This document shows, piece by piece, positions 45,191-53,279 of a DNA stretch of 64,000 nucleotides. The DNA is from Fulvivirga maritima. Its GTDB lineage: Bacteria > Bacteroidota > Bacteroidia > Cytophagales > Cyclobacteriaceae. The translations under genes and the position numbers were made by a program. A model generated the notes under the pieces. It was given only the letters and a program-made list of their open reading frames with translations. It searched no databases and was not told where the DNA came from. Where the stretch lies: positions 6,319,001-6,383,000 of the forward strand of contig NZ_CP089980.1 in assembly GCF_021389955.1 (NCBI RefSeq). The letters are read 5' to 3'. Each line of letters begins with the position of its first letter. Position 1 is the first letter of the stretch.

Positions 45191-45697
45191 TTAAAATTTT
45201 GGGTTACACGCCAAACAAAGCCTATAAATAAAATCACTTTCTAATTTCAATGTCCTATGCCTATTTTTCTCCTTTTCAAATAGAACCATATACTCTAGAT
45301 CCTTTTCAATATTATTTTCCTCATCATAATTAGCATAGCTATTAATAATACCCTTAACCTCTTCTTCTGATGAAGATTTTAAACTCATTGAGATTTCAGA
45401 TTTAATGCCTATTTTAAATTCCTCAAAAGCTATAAAAACATTATCTCCTTTATACCCAATAGAAATAATGACCGCAGTTTTACCTTTAGGCATAAGCATC
45501 TCTCTTTGTTCATCATTGCCCACATAAAATAGACCTCCACTTTTAGTATTGAGACGATATAAGCTTTTAATGGAAGTATAAACCACATAAGAATGAAGCA
45601 TGTCATATTTTTCTACATTTTGCACTTGAACCTCTAAGCCTTGATATCCCCATTGCTTTGCTGTAACCCCTTCGCAGCATACCTCACTAACATCCAT
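45191..45697 (-). CDS. Hypothetical protein
   Basis: 168 residues of mixed strand and helix, no signal peptide, no recognised domain. It starts right at 45697, next to the divergent porin gene. There are two Cys near the N-terminus (VCCEG) and two near the C-terminus (LCLAC). It is followed by about 190 bp with no gene before the small lipoprotein gene. I cannot suggest a function. Confidence 0.55.
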   Translation of the reverse strand: MDVSEVCCEGVTAKQWGYQGLEVQVQNVEKYDMLHSYVVYTSIKSLYRLNTKSGGLFYVGNDEQREMLMPKGKTAVIISIGYKGDNVFIAFEEFKIGIKSEISMSLKSSSEEEVKGIINSYANYDEENNIEKDLEYMVLFEKEKNRHRTLKLESDFIYRLCLACNPKF

Positions 45698-45789
45698 TAA
45701 TGTTAAGCTATTATTTCTTATATGTTTATTTAATGTTAAATAACGCTAATATTTATATTTTTGCAGATTTAATGGTTAGTGAAGATTCT

Positions 45790-46995
45790 ATGAGGGGTAT
45801 TATTCCACGAATATTTTTTTATTTATTATTCTTGTCATCCGGCATTTTAAAGGCTCAAAACATTCAAAATGACTCCACTGAAAATAAGCAGTGGCAAATC
45901 AATTATGGATCTAAGGGCGTTCAGTTAAGATCTCCTGATAACTCCTATCTGCTTCAGATACAAGGTCGATTACAATTTCGCTTTGCTACGCCTAGCGATA
46001 ATGATCCTGTTACTTTTAATGATTTTGCGAGCAATAACACCTCTGCATTTAAAATAAACCGTGCTCGCCTTAAAGTGGGTGGCCATGCCTATAAACCCTG
46101 GCTAAAATACTATTGGGAATATGAACTAGGCCGCTCTAATCTGCTCGATTTCAGAATAATGGTAGAACGTTGGAAATGGTTTAACGTTAAAATTGGTCAA
46201 TGGAAAGTGGAATTCAACAGAGAACGGAGAATAAGTAGTGGCGTACAGCAGATGGTAGATCGCTCTATTCTGAACAGAGCCTTTACCGTTGATCGACAGC
46301 AAGGAGTAGAAATATACGGTCGCTTAGATGGCCCCAGTGTAGCAGACTTCAATTACTGGGCTGGTATATTTACGGGCACAGGCAGAGGCACACAAGAAAA
46401 TGACGACAAAAACCTGATGTACTTTGGCAGACTGCAATGGAATGTAACTGGAGAGAACCTGGGATTTAAAAGCAGTGACCTTTCAATTCATAAAACCCCC
46501 GAAGCTATAATAGCACTATCTGCCGTAACTAACAGAAGTGGCTACACCCGCTTCTCCTCTTCAGGAGGAGGCTATTTACAAGGATTTGAAAACGGACAAG
46601 CAGGTCAATACAGAATTAACCAGATAAATCTGGAAACTGCGTTTGTCTACAATGGATTTAGTTGGCAATCCGAGCTTCACAACAAAGAGATCATTGACAA
46701 AATAAACAAAAATACCACTACTCTAAGAGGCTTCTATCTGCAAGCAGGTTACCTTGCTCATCAGTCGATACACTGGTGGCCCGAACCTTTAGAAATCGCC
46801 TTTAGATACTCTAATTACAGTCCTGACACTGACCTAGACAATAACCTGGAAGAGGCATCAGTGGCTATGAACTGGTTTTTCACCGGACATAGAAATAAGC
46901 TATCTATGGAAGTATCACAGTTTGATATACAAACCAGTGACTATCAAACAGCTGATGAACTAAGATTTAGAGTGCAATGGGACTTTTCATTTTAA
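45790..46995 (+). CDS. Phosphate-selective porin O/P family outer membrane protein
   Basis: From the ATG at 45790 the product is 401 residues with a signal peptide (MRGIIPRIFFYLLFLSSGILKAQ). A beta-barrel follows with the OprO/OprP-type start LLQIQGRLQFRFAT, INRARLKVGGHAYKPWLKYYWEYEL and a C-terminal aromatic end (FRVQWDFSF). An upstream in-frame start at 45700 would bury the signal peptide, and a TATTTTTG box (45756-45763) lies between the two, so the later start is preferred. It forms a channel in the outer membrane; the phosphate label is only by family, and no Pho gene is nearby. Confidence 0.87.
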   Translation: MRGIIPRIFFYLLFLSSGILKAQNIQNDSTENKQWQINYGSKGVQLRSPDNSYLLQIQGRLQFRFATPSDNDPVTFNDFASNNTSAFKINRARLKVGGHAYKPWLKYYWEYELGRSNLLDFRIMVERWKWFNVKIGQWKVEFNRERRISSGVQQMVDRSILNRAFTVDRQQGVEIYGRLDGPSVADFNYWAGIFTGTGRGTQENDDKNLMYFGRLQWNVTGENLGFKSSDLSIHKTPEAIIALSAVTNRSGYTRFSSSGGGYLQGFENGQAGQYRINQINLETAFVYNGFSWQSELHNKEIIDKINKNTTTLRGFYLQAGYLAHQSIHWWPEPLEIAFRYSNYSPDTDLDNNLEEASVAMNWFFTGHRNKLSMEVSQFDIQTSDYQTADELRFRVQWDFSF

Positions 46996-47163
46996 ACTAG
47001 ATACCATTTAATTTATAGTTGGAAATTCATCAGACCATCATAATTCATATAACACTGACAATCAATAGATTTACATCGAACATTTAGTGACTAATTAGCG
47101 TTCATTGGTTACTTATAGGCCAAAGGCAGTCTATAAATAACTAAACCTAATTATACCTAAATC

Positions 47164-47529
47164 ATGCCTCAAGAGATTATTCAGAGTTTCTACCTCAGTC
47201 TGGAAGAGCCTAATAAGAGCTGCTTAATGACTTTAAGAGACCTCATTTTAGAACAAGACCCGAATATTTTTGAAACTATAAAATACGGAATGCCTTGCTT
47301 CTGCTACGGCAAAAAGGCGTTTTGTTACTTATGGAAAGATAAAAAAACAGAAGAGCCATATATACTTATGGTTGAAGGCAAACTACTGAAACATGCTGTT
47401 TTAGAACAGGGAAACCGATCTAGAATGAAAATTCTAAGGGTAAACCCTACAGATGATATTCCTATAAAAACAATAACCAAAGTCTTAAATGACGCTTTAG
47501 ATCTTTATCGAAATGGAATTATAAAGTAA
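47164..47529 (+). CDS. DUF1801 (YdhG-like) protein
   Basis: The 121-residue protein matches DUF1801: EIIQSFYLSLEEPNKSCLMTLRDLIL, then FETIKYGMPCFCYGKKAFCYLW. The fold is that of YdhG/YjbR-like small proteins of unknown role, some implicated in iron-sulphur or frataxin-like functions without firm proof. It stands alone with no signal peptide. Three Cys in PCFCYGKKAFC are more than usual for the family and could bind a metal, which is inference. Confidence 0.82.
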   Translation: MPQEIIQSFYLSLEEPNKSCLMTLRDLILEQDPNIFETIKYGMPCFCYGKKAFCYLWKDKKTEEPYILMVEGKLLKHAVLEQGNRSRMKILRVNPTDDIPIKTITKVLNDALDLYRNGIIK

Positions 47530-47697
47530 AAGGGTAAGCTTTCTTCACTATTCTCATTCAAACCATCATCGTAAGGGACTACGTGTATTTAATAAACAAA
47601 AGGTGCCCCTATTATCAACAAAGAATACCACGCATCAAATATCAAGTTTATCATTTTTTTAATACACTTGTTACATAACTGAATTTATAATAAACGC

Positions 47698-49209
47698 ATG
47701 AAAACAAATATTCTACTGTTACTGATTTGGCTGACCTCTATATCCTGCATGGCGCAGTATCAGGTTAATGCCGACCAACTGGAAAAAGGCTATTACATGA
47801 ACCCCATTTTTCCTGGAGACTATCCTGACCCCAGCATTTTGGTGGATGGAAAGGATTATTACATTGTACACTCATCATTCGAATACTACCCAGGCCTGCT
47901 CATATGGCATTCTACTGACTTGATTAATTGGACTCCGCTGACCCATGCCTTAAAAACATATGTGGGCTCCGTTTGGGCTCCTGACATGGTTAAATATGAA
48001 GGTAAGTATTACATCTACTTCCCGGCAAGTAATACCAATTATGTAGTCTATGCCGATAATATAGAAGGGCCTTGGAGCGAACCTATTGAACTGGATATTG
48101 AAAGCATTGACCCAGGCCATATTACTGATGACGAAGGCAATCGATATCTATATTTTAGCAATGGCTCCTACGTGCCGCTCTCAAAAGATGGACTCAAAGT
48201 TACCGGGGAACTTACTCACAGCTATGATGGATGGAAAATACCGAGAGAATGGTCTATCGAGTGTTTTTGTATGGAAGGTCCAAAATTATTTAAAAGAGGC
48301 GATTATTACTATCTAACCGTAGCTGAAGGTGGTACTGCAGGACCTGCTACCGGCCACATGGTTATTTCTGCCAGATCTAAATCTCCACTTGGCCCTTGGG
48401 AAAATTCTCCTTATAACCCCATTACCCGAGCACAGTCAAACGATGAACATTGGGCTTCTGTAGCTCATGCCACTCCTTTTGAAGATGCTTATGGAAAATG
48501 GTGGATGATATACCACGGCTATGAAAATGGATTTTATAATATGGGGAGACAGACCTTCCTCATGCCTTTAGAATGGACTAATGACGGATGGTACAAACTG
48601 CCGGATGATGCTTCTCTAAGCAAACCTGTAAAAATGCCCGAAGGCAAGCATCCTAAAAAAACCTATTCTTTAAATGACTCTTTCGATGGTAAAACATTGA
48701 ATCCGGCATGGAGATTTTTTGAAGAGTACAACACTGACCGCTTTGAATTAACTGATGAAAATTTAATAGTAGAGGGAAAAGGAGAAGGTGTAGCCAACAG
48801 CTCCCCAATTCTACTTATGCCTTCTCATCATGCTTATACTGCAGATATTGAACTAGAAGTAGAAGGTGATGCAGTTGGTGGACTAATACTGTTCTACAAC
48901 AAACAAGCGTTCTCAGGTATTTTAGCTGATAGTAAGAATATACTTACCAACTTACGCGGCTGGCAGTTTGTAACCGAAAAAGATGTTATTAAAAGAAAAG
49001 TATGGCTTCGACTAAAAGCCGTTAACAATACAGTAGACATGTATTACAGTCTAGATGGCAAGAACTGGACTAAAACAGAAAACTCAGCTGAAGTTTCCGG
49101 GCTTCATCATAATGTACTTAGTGGTTTTATGGCTTTAAGAATAGGTCTTGTTTCTATGGGTAAAGGCAAAGTCATATTCAAAGACTTTAAGTATACTCCC
49201 ATAAAATAA
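47698..49209 (+). CDS. Secreted glycoside hydrolase family 43 enzyme (beta-xylosidase/arabinofuranosidase type)
   Basis: The 503-residue protein has a signal peptide (ending near SCMAQ). A five-bladed propeller (about 35-325) follows, with the GH43 catalytic base in DYPDPSILVDG (Asp44 region), the pKa-modulating Asp in the VWAPDMVKYEGKYY blade and the general acid Glu near 192 (CMEGPKLFKRGDYYY). The C-terminal 150 residues form a beta-sandwich of the kind that shapes the active site in beta-xylosidases. It likely acts on plant or algal arabinoxylan oligosaccharides outside the cell. There is no susC/susD pair beside it, so this is not a typical polysaccharide utilisation locus. Confidence 0.9.
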   Translation: MKTNILLLLIWLTSISCMAQYQVNADQLEKGYYMNPIFPGDYPDPSILVDGKDYYIVHSSFEYYPGLLIWHSTDLINWTPLTHALKTYVGSVWAPDMVKYEGKYYIYFPASNTNYVVYADNIEGPWSEPIELDIESIDPGHITDDEGNRYLYFSNGSYVPLSKDGLKVTGELTHSYDGWKIPREWSIECFCMEGPKLFKRGDYYYLTVAEGGTAGPATGHMVISARSKSPLGPWENSPYNPITRAQSNDEHWASVAHATPFEDAYGKWWMIYHGYENGFYNMGRQTFLMPLEWTNDGWYKLPDDASLSKPVKMPEGKHPKKTYSLNDSFDGKTLNPAWRFFEEYNTDRFELTDENLIVEGKGEGVANSSPILLMPSHHAYTADIELEVEGDAVGGLILFYNKQAFSGILADSKNILTNLRGWQFVTEKDVIKRKVWLRLKAVNNTVDMYYSLDGKNWTKTENSAEVSGLHHNVLSGFMALRIGLVSMGKGKVIFKDFKYTPIK

Positions 49210-49224
49210 CATTACATATTAAAT

Positions 49225-49250
49225 CCTGGCCACAGTCAAAGGTGGCCAGG
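49225..49250 (+). terminator. Hairpin after the GH43 gene
   Basis: CCTGGCCAC (49225-49233) and GTGGCCAGG (49242-49250) form a perfect GC-rich 9-bp stem, 16 bp after the stop. No T-run follows. Confidence 0.6.
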
Positions 49251-49321
49251 TAATCCTCTCTCCTCCCCAATCACACCAATCTCCAGTAACTGATTACCGA
49301 CTAGAATAGTACCCACTTCTT

Positions 49322-49405
49322 AAATGCAACAATAATTCATTTGCAATTTTATTGCATTTAAAAACTCCCTTATGTATCCTTGCACCCTATTGCAACTATA
49401 TTGCA
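49322..49405 (+). promoter_or_regulatory. TonB receptor promoter with clustered operator palindromes
   Basis: TGCAATTTTATTGCA (49342-49356) is a 7-1-7 inverted repeat with one mismatched pair. TGCAACTATATTGCA (49391-49405) is a second, weaker copy, and AAATGCAACA (49322-49331) looks like a half-site. The TTG within the first (49352-49354) is followed after 20 nt by TATCCTTG (49375-49382), one base from TAnnTTTG. Sites at the -33 element and around the expected start of transcription would give strong repression. The same motif covers the folE and lanthipeptide precursor promoters. Confidence 0.62.
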
Positions 49406-49431
49406 TATAAATAAAAGATGCGTTTCCCTAC

Positions 49432-51846
49432 ATGAGAGGTATAATATTTAAATCTGTTTACATCACATTATTCAATACACTTTGCCTTTATGGATTTTCA
49501 TCTGCACAGGAAAAAGTAATAAGAGGCCAAGTGCTCAACCTTGATAACGAGGTGTTAGAAGGTGCTAGTATTATGCTGACTCCTGGCAACGTCATTACTA
49601 TTGCGGATGAAAAAGGCAACTTTATTATCCCACTAAAAGCCAACAAGTCATATACCATTACTATATCATACATAGGCTACATTTCGAAAGAAATAGCTGT
49701 TTCTCATCAAGATACCTCTAATCCGCTAAAGATACAGCTACACCCATCTCTACAAGAGCTTGAGGAAGTAACTATACACACTAACCCGGATAAACTAGCC
49801 AAAAAAGAAGAAGCATTAAATGTAGAAATTGTCAATAAAGAATTTATTAGAAAAAATCTGGGTGGCAGCCTTATGCAATCTCTAGAACGAATACCAGGGG
49901 TGAGCAGCATAGGCATCGGCTCTGGCCAATCCAAACCACTGATCAGAGGGCTTGGTTTCAACCGAGTATCTGTAATAGACAAAGGCATAAAACATGAAGC
50001 CCAGCAGTGGGGTGCAGATCACGGCTTAGAAATAGACCAATTTGGAGCTTCTAAAATCAAAATACTAAAAGGCCCTGCTTCATTTATATATGGCTCAGAT
50101 GCCATTGGCGGGGTAATAGACATACTGCCTCCACCCGCTCCCAATAAAAACTCCCTTGGTGGAGCTGTAGACATTATCGGCAAAAGCAACAACAATTTAT
50201 TAGGGGGCTCTTTCAACTTATACGGAAGAGGCAATTCCTTATTTTTTAATACGCGTGTTACTCATCAAAATTACGGAGACTATAAAGTGCCCACAGAAAG
50301 TGTTAGTGTATACAATGCCCCCGTACGCCTCCACAATAATGAAGTCAGAAATACTGCTGGCAGAGAAACCAGCCTCCATTTGGATGTTGGCTTGATAAAA
50401 GATGATTTAAAATCTACCTTTTACATCACCAATACCCATAGCAAGAGCGGATTTTTTGCCAACGCTCATGGGCTGGAACCTCGCCAGGTAGACACAGAAC
50501 TACACGACCACTCCAGCCGGGACATTCACCATCCTTTTCAGGAAGTGAATCATTTCAAAATCATTAATGCTAGTGAATTTACATGGTCTACTAATCATAA
50601 ACTAATAACAGAACTAGGGTATCAAAATAATTTACGAGAAGAACTAAGCAACTATGTTACCCATGGCTACATGCCAGCTGCCTATCCTGAAAATTTAGAT
50701 ATCCCTGAAGATCAGGAAAGGAAATTTAAAAAAGACATTTTCTCTGCCAATGTTCGTAACCTATTTTGGCTAGGCAAGCATAATTTAACAATAGGCATTA
50801 ATTCATCCTTTCAAGATAATAAAATTGGTGGATGGGGCTTTCTTATTCCATCATTTCAACAGCTTACGGCCGGAAGTTATATTTATGACAAATATGAAAT
50901 CAACAAAAAATGGCTCCTTCATGCTGCTATCAGGTGGGACTATGGCAAAGTGAAAATAGAGGAGTACTATGATTGGTTTGAATCTAATAACACTGAAAGT
51001 AACTCAGAATCCATATTCATTCAACGCTCCAGTAATCAATCCAGGGACTTCAATAATATGTCATGGTCTGCAGGAGTCAATTATAACCATGATCAACTTA
51101 ATTTAAAGCTAAATATCGGAAAAAGCTTTCGTATGCCAATAGCCAAAGAATTAGGTGCTAATGGCGTAAACTATCATTATTACAGTTATGAAAGAGGCGA
51201 TATAGATTTAGACCCTGAGCAGTCATATCAGGCAGACCTGGGCGTTACCTGGTCAGCACCTAGCTGGACGATCGAAGCTACACCGTTCTTCAACTATTTT
51301 CAAAATTATATCTATCTCAACCCTACCTCAGAGCATGACTATCTCTATGGAGCAGGGAATCAAGTATTTGAATACACCCAAAGTAAAGTAATGCGCTACG
51401 GCGGGGAGCTATCTGCACAATGGAATTTTCATAAATCATTAAGCACTGAAGTAACCGGTGAATATGTTTATGCCCAGCAGCTTAACGGAGAGAAAAAAGG
51501 GTTCTCGCTCCCCTTCTCACCTGCACCGTCAGCAATTTTTTCTATATCCTGGTCGCCAGCCCTAAAAAAGCTCAACGAAACTTCATTTTCCATTGACTAC
51601 CGAGTTACCGCCAGACAAAACCGGATAGTACCTCCAGAAAAAGAAACTCCTGGCTCACAGGTTATCCATATCAGAGCCAGCACCAGTATCCAAATAAGAG
51701 AGCAGCCTTTACATATCAGTTTGCAGGCGCATAACCTTTTGAACACTAAATATTTCAATCATACCAGCTTTTATAGGCTTATAGATATGCCTGAAGCCGG
51801 ACGAAACATAATTCTATCAGTGAACATACCTTTTACAATTAAATAA
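49432..51846 (+). CDS. TonB-dependent outer membrane receptor, likely metal (zinc) uptake
   Basis: The 804-residue protein has a signal peptide and a carboxypeptidase-regulatory-like domain (about 28-105, IRGQVLNLDNEVLEGA). A plug follows (about 120-235: LGGSLMQSLERIPGVSS, GGVIDILPP), then a 22-strand barrel ending in a C-terminal aromatic residue region (NIILSVNIPFTIK). A loop at about 345-375 is rich in His (HGLEP, LHDHSSRDIHHPF, VNHF), like the zinc-binding loops of ZnuD receptors. Two His/acid-rich lipoproteins follow in the same direction. The promoter carries the palindromes shared with folE and the lanthipeptide precursor. Import of a metal or metal complex is the best guess; zinc is favoured by the His-rich loop and the context. 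Confidence 0.85.
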   Translation: MRGIIFKSVYITLFNTLCLYGFSSAQEKVIRGQVLNLDNEVLEGASIMLTPGNVITIADEKGNFIIPLKANKSYTITISYIGYISKEIAVSHQDTSNPLKIQLHPSLQELEEVTIHTNPDKLAKKEEALNVEIVNKEFIRKNLGGSLMQSLERIPGVSSIGIGSGQSKPLIRGLGFNRVSVIDKGIKHEAQQWGADHGLEIDQFGASKIKILKGPASFIYGSDAIGGVIDILPPPAPNKNSLGGAVDIIGKSNNNLLGGSFNLYGRGNSLFFNTRVTHQNYGDYKVPTESVSVYNAPVRLHNNEVRNTAGRETSLHLDVGLIKDDLKSTFYITNTHSKSGFFANAHGLEPRQVDTELHDHSSRDIHHPFQEVNHFKIINASEFTWSTNHKLITELGYQNNLREELSNYVTHGYMPAAYPENLDIPEDQERKFKKDIFSANVRNLFWLGKHNLTIGINSSFQDNKIGGWGFLIPSFQQLTAGSYIYDKYEINKKWLLHAAIRWDYGKVKIEEYYDWFESNNTESNSESIFIQRSSNQSRDFNNMSWSAGVNYNHDQLNLKLNIGKSFRMPIAKELGANGVNYHYYSYERGDIDLDPEQSYQADLGVTWSAPSWTIEATPFFNYFQNYIYLNPTSEHDYLYGAGNQVFEYTQSKVMRYGGELSAQWNFHKSLSTEVTGEYVYAQQLNGEKKGFSLPFSPAPSAIFSISWSPALKKLNETSFSIDYRVTARQNRIVPPEKETPGSQVIHIRASTSIQIREQPLHISLQAHNLLNTKYFNHTSFYRLIDMPEAGRNIILSVNIPFTIK

Positions 51847-51852
51847 ATTAAA

Positions 51853-52668
51853 ATGATGAACAAACAACTATTATTACGAGCAAGATTAGTTCTCGTAGCT
51901 TTAGTATGCTTTAGTACTTTTATGGCTTGTAGCGATGATGACGATGAAACACCATCTCTACCAGCACCTACTATTACGGATTTTGAATATGGAGCAGGCA
52001 GTGATCACTCCACTGACCCAGTAGCTTATAAGGGCTCAGATCTACATATGGAAGCTAGTATTGAGGCAGAGGCTACTGTACAAAGCATTACTTTAACTAT
52101 TCATGGTCATGACTTAGAGCTAGCCGATGGTGAAGAAGAATGGGACTTAGAACAAGTTTTTACAGATGAAAAATACTTAGTAAAAAACCCTTCTTTTCAT
52201 GAGCATATCGATATCCCTGCCAACATTCCTGCAGGAGAATATCATATTACATTGCTTGTTACCGATGAAGCCGGACAAACTGCTGAATCTGAAGGACACC
52301 TTGAAATAATGGATGGTGATGCCTCTACTGGAGAAATCAGCTATAGCGATCTTTCTATTGATGAAACAGTAGTAAGAGGCACTGATCTACATGCAGAATT
52401 TATGATAGATGCTCATCATGGTATCCATCATATCATTGTAGATATCCACGGACATGACCTTACTGTAGGTGCAGGAGAAGAAGAATGGCATTTTGAGCAG
52501 GAGTTTGAAGACGGTTATCATGGAGAATCAGAAGTTGAATTTCATGAGCATATAGACGTGCCAGCCAATGCGCCTGTAGGAGAATACCATGCGACCTTCA
52601 TTATTGAAGACGAAGAAGGCAATGAACTGGAATTTGAATCACATATTGAAGTTGTTGCTGCTTCGTGA
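51853..52668 (+). CDS. Lipoprotein with two DUF4625 domains, His/acid-rich
   Basis: The 271-residue protein has a lipoprotein signal ending at Cys (STFMACSDDDDE). Two tandem DUF4625-type beta-sandwich units follow (about 35-155 and 156-271). Both carry the same core: IHGHDLELADGEEEW / IHGHDLTVGAGEEEW and FHEHIDIPANIPAGEYH / FHEHIDVPANAPVGEYH. Each repeat has clustered His and Glu that could bind divalent metal. It starts 6 bp after the receptor gene, so the two are cotranscribed; it may be a surface or periplasmic metal-binding partner. Metal binding is inferred from composition. Confidence 0.85.
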   Translation: MMNKQLLLRARLVLVALVCFSTFMACSDDDDETPSLPAPTITDFEYGAGSDHSTDPVAYKGSDLHMEASIEAEATVQSITLTIHGHDLELADGEEEWDLEQVFTDEKYLVKNPSFHEHIDIPANIPAGEYHITLLVTDEAGQTAESEGHLEIMDGDASTGEISYSDLSIDETVVRGTDLHAEFMIDAHHGIHHIIVDIHGHDLTVGAGEEEWHFEQEFEDGYHGESEVEFHEHIDVPANAPVGEYHATFIIEDEEGNELEFESHIEVVAAS

Positions 52669-52687
52669 TTTGAACTACCGGTTTATC

Positions 52688-52712
52688 AGAGAGCTCCATT
52701 AAGCGAGCTCTC
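52688..52712 (+). terminator. Intercistronic hairpin between the two DUF4625 genes
   Basis: AGAGAGCTC (52688-52696) and GAGCTCTCT (52704-52712) form a 9-bp stem 20 bp after the stop. It may attenuate transcription into the next gene, and no T-run follows. Confidence 0.45.
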
Positions 52713-52741
52713 TTGATCATTATTTAATAAACAGTAAAGAC

Positions 52742-53236
52742 ATGAAATTTAAAACAACATATTACTTCCTTCATTTCTTATTCATTCTTTTCGCCACAAT
52801 TATACTATTGACCGGTTGTTCTGATGATGAAGAATCTCTAGACACGGAGTATCCTGTAATAGATGAGACTTTTGCAGCTAATTACCCGCAGCAGTGCAGC
52901 GAAATAAAAAAAGGAGAAAGCTTTACTTTTATAGCTCACTTCACTGACAACCAAGAGCTTGGCTCATACAGCATAGATATACATCATAATTTTGATCATC
53001 ACAACCATAGCACAGAAGTGAATGATTGCAACATGGATCCAATAAAAACCCCTGAAAACCCATTCTTATTTATCAATAATTTCTCCATTCCTGAAGGCCA
53101 AAGAGAATACACGGCTGAAATGAGTATTGATGTGCCAGCAGATGTAGATAATGGAGATTATCATTTCCTAATTATGCTCACTGACCATGAAGGATGGCAA
53201 ACCATTAAAGGAATAAGCTTTAAAATAATAGATTAA
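52742..53236 (+). CDS. DUF4625 lipoprotein, single domain
   Basis: The 164-residue protein has a lipoprotein signal (ILLTGCSDDEES) and one DUF4625-like domain with YSIDIHHNFDHHNHSTEVND in place of the IHGHDL motif. That is six His in a short acidic stretch, again suggesting metal binding. Two Cys (QQCSE, NDCNM) could form a disulphide. It is third in the putative receptor operon and ends at a convergent terminator. Confidence 0.82.
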   Translation: MKFKTTYYFLHFLFILFATIILLTGCSDDEESLDTEYPVIDETFAANYPQQCSEIKKGESFTFIAHFTDNQELGSYSIDIHHNFDHHNHSTEVNDCNMDPIKTPENPFLFINNFSIPEGQREYTAEMSIDVPADVDNGDYHFLIMLTDHEGWQTIKGISFKIID

Positions 53237-53249
53237 TCCACTTATTAAC

Positions 53250-53279
53250 AAGGAGATGGCACTTATCCGCCATTTCCTT
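53250..53279. terminator. Shared terminator of the DUF4625 operon and the convergent kinase gene
   Basis: AAGGAGATGGC (53250-53260) and GCCATTTCCTT (53269-53279) pair over 11 bp with one wobble. It sits between the convergent genes and overlaps the last base or two of the kinase stop. Confidence 0.6.
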
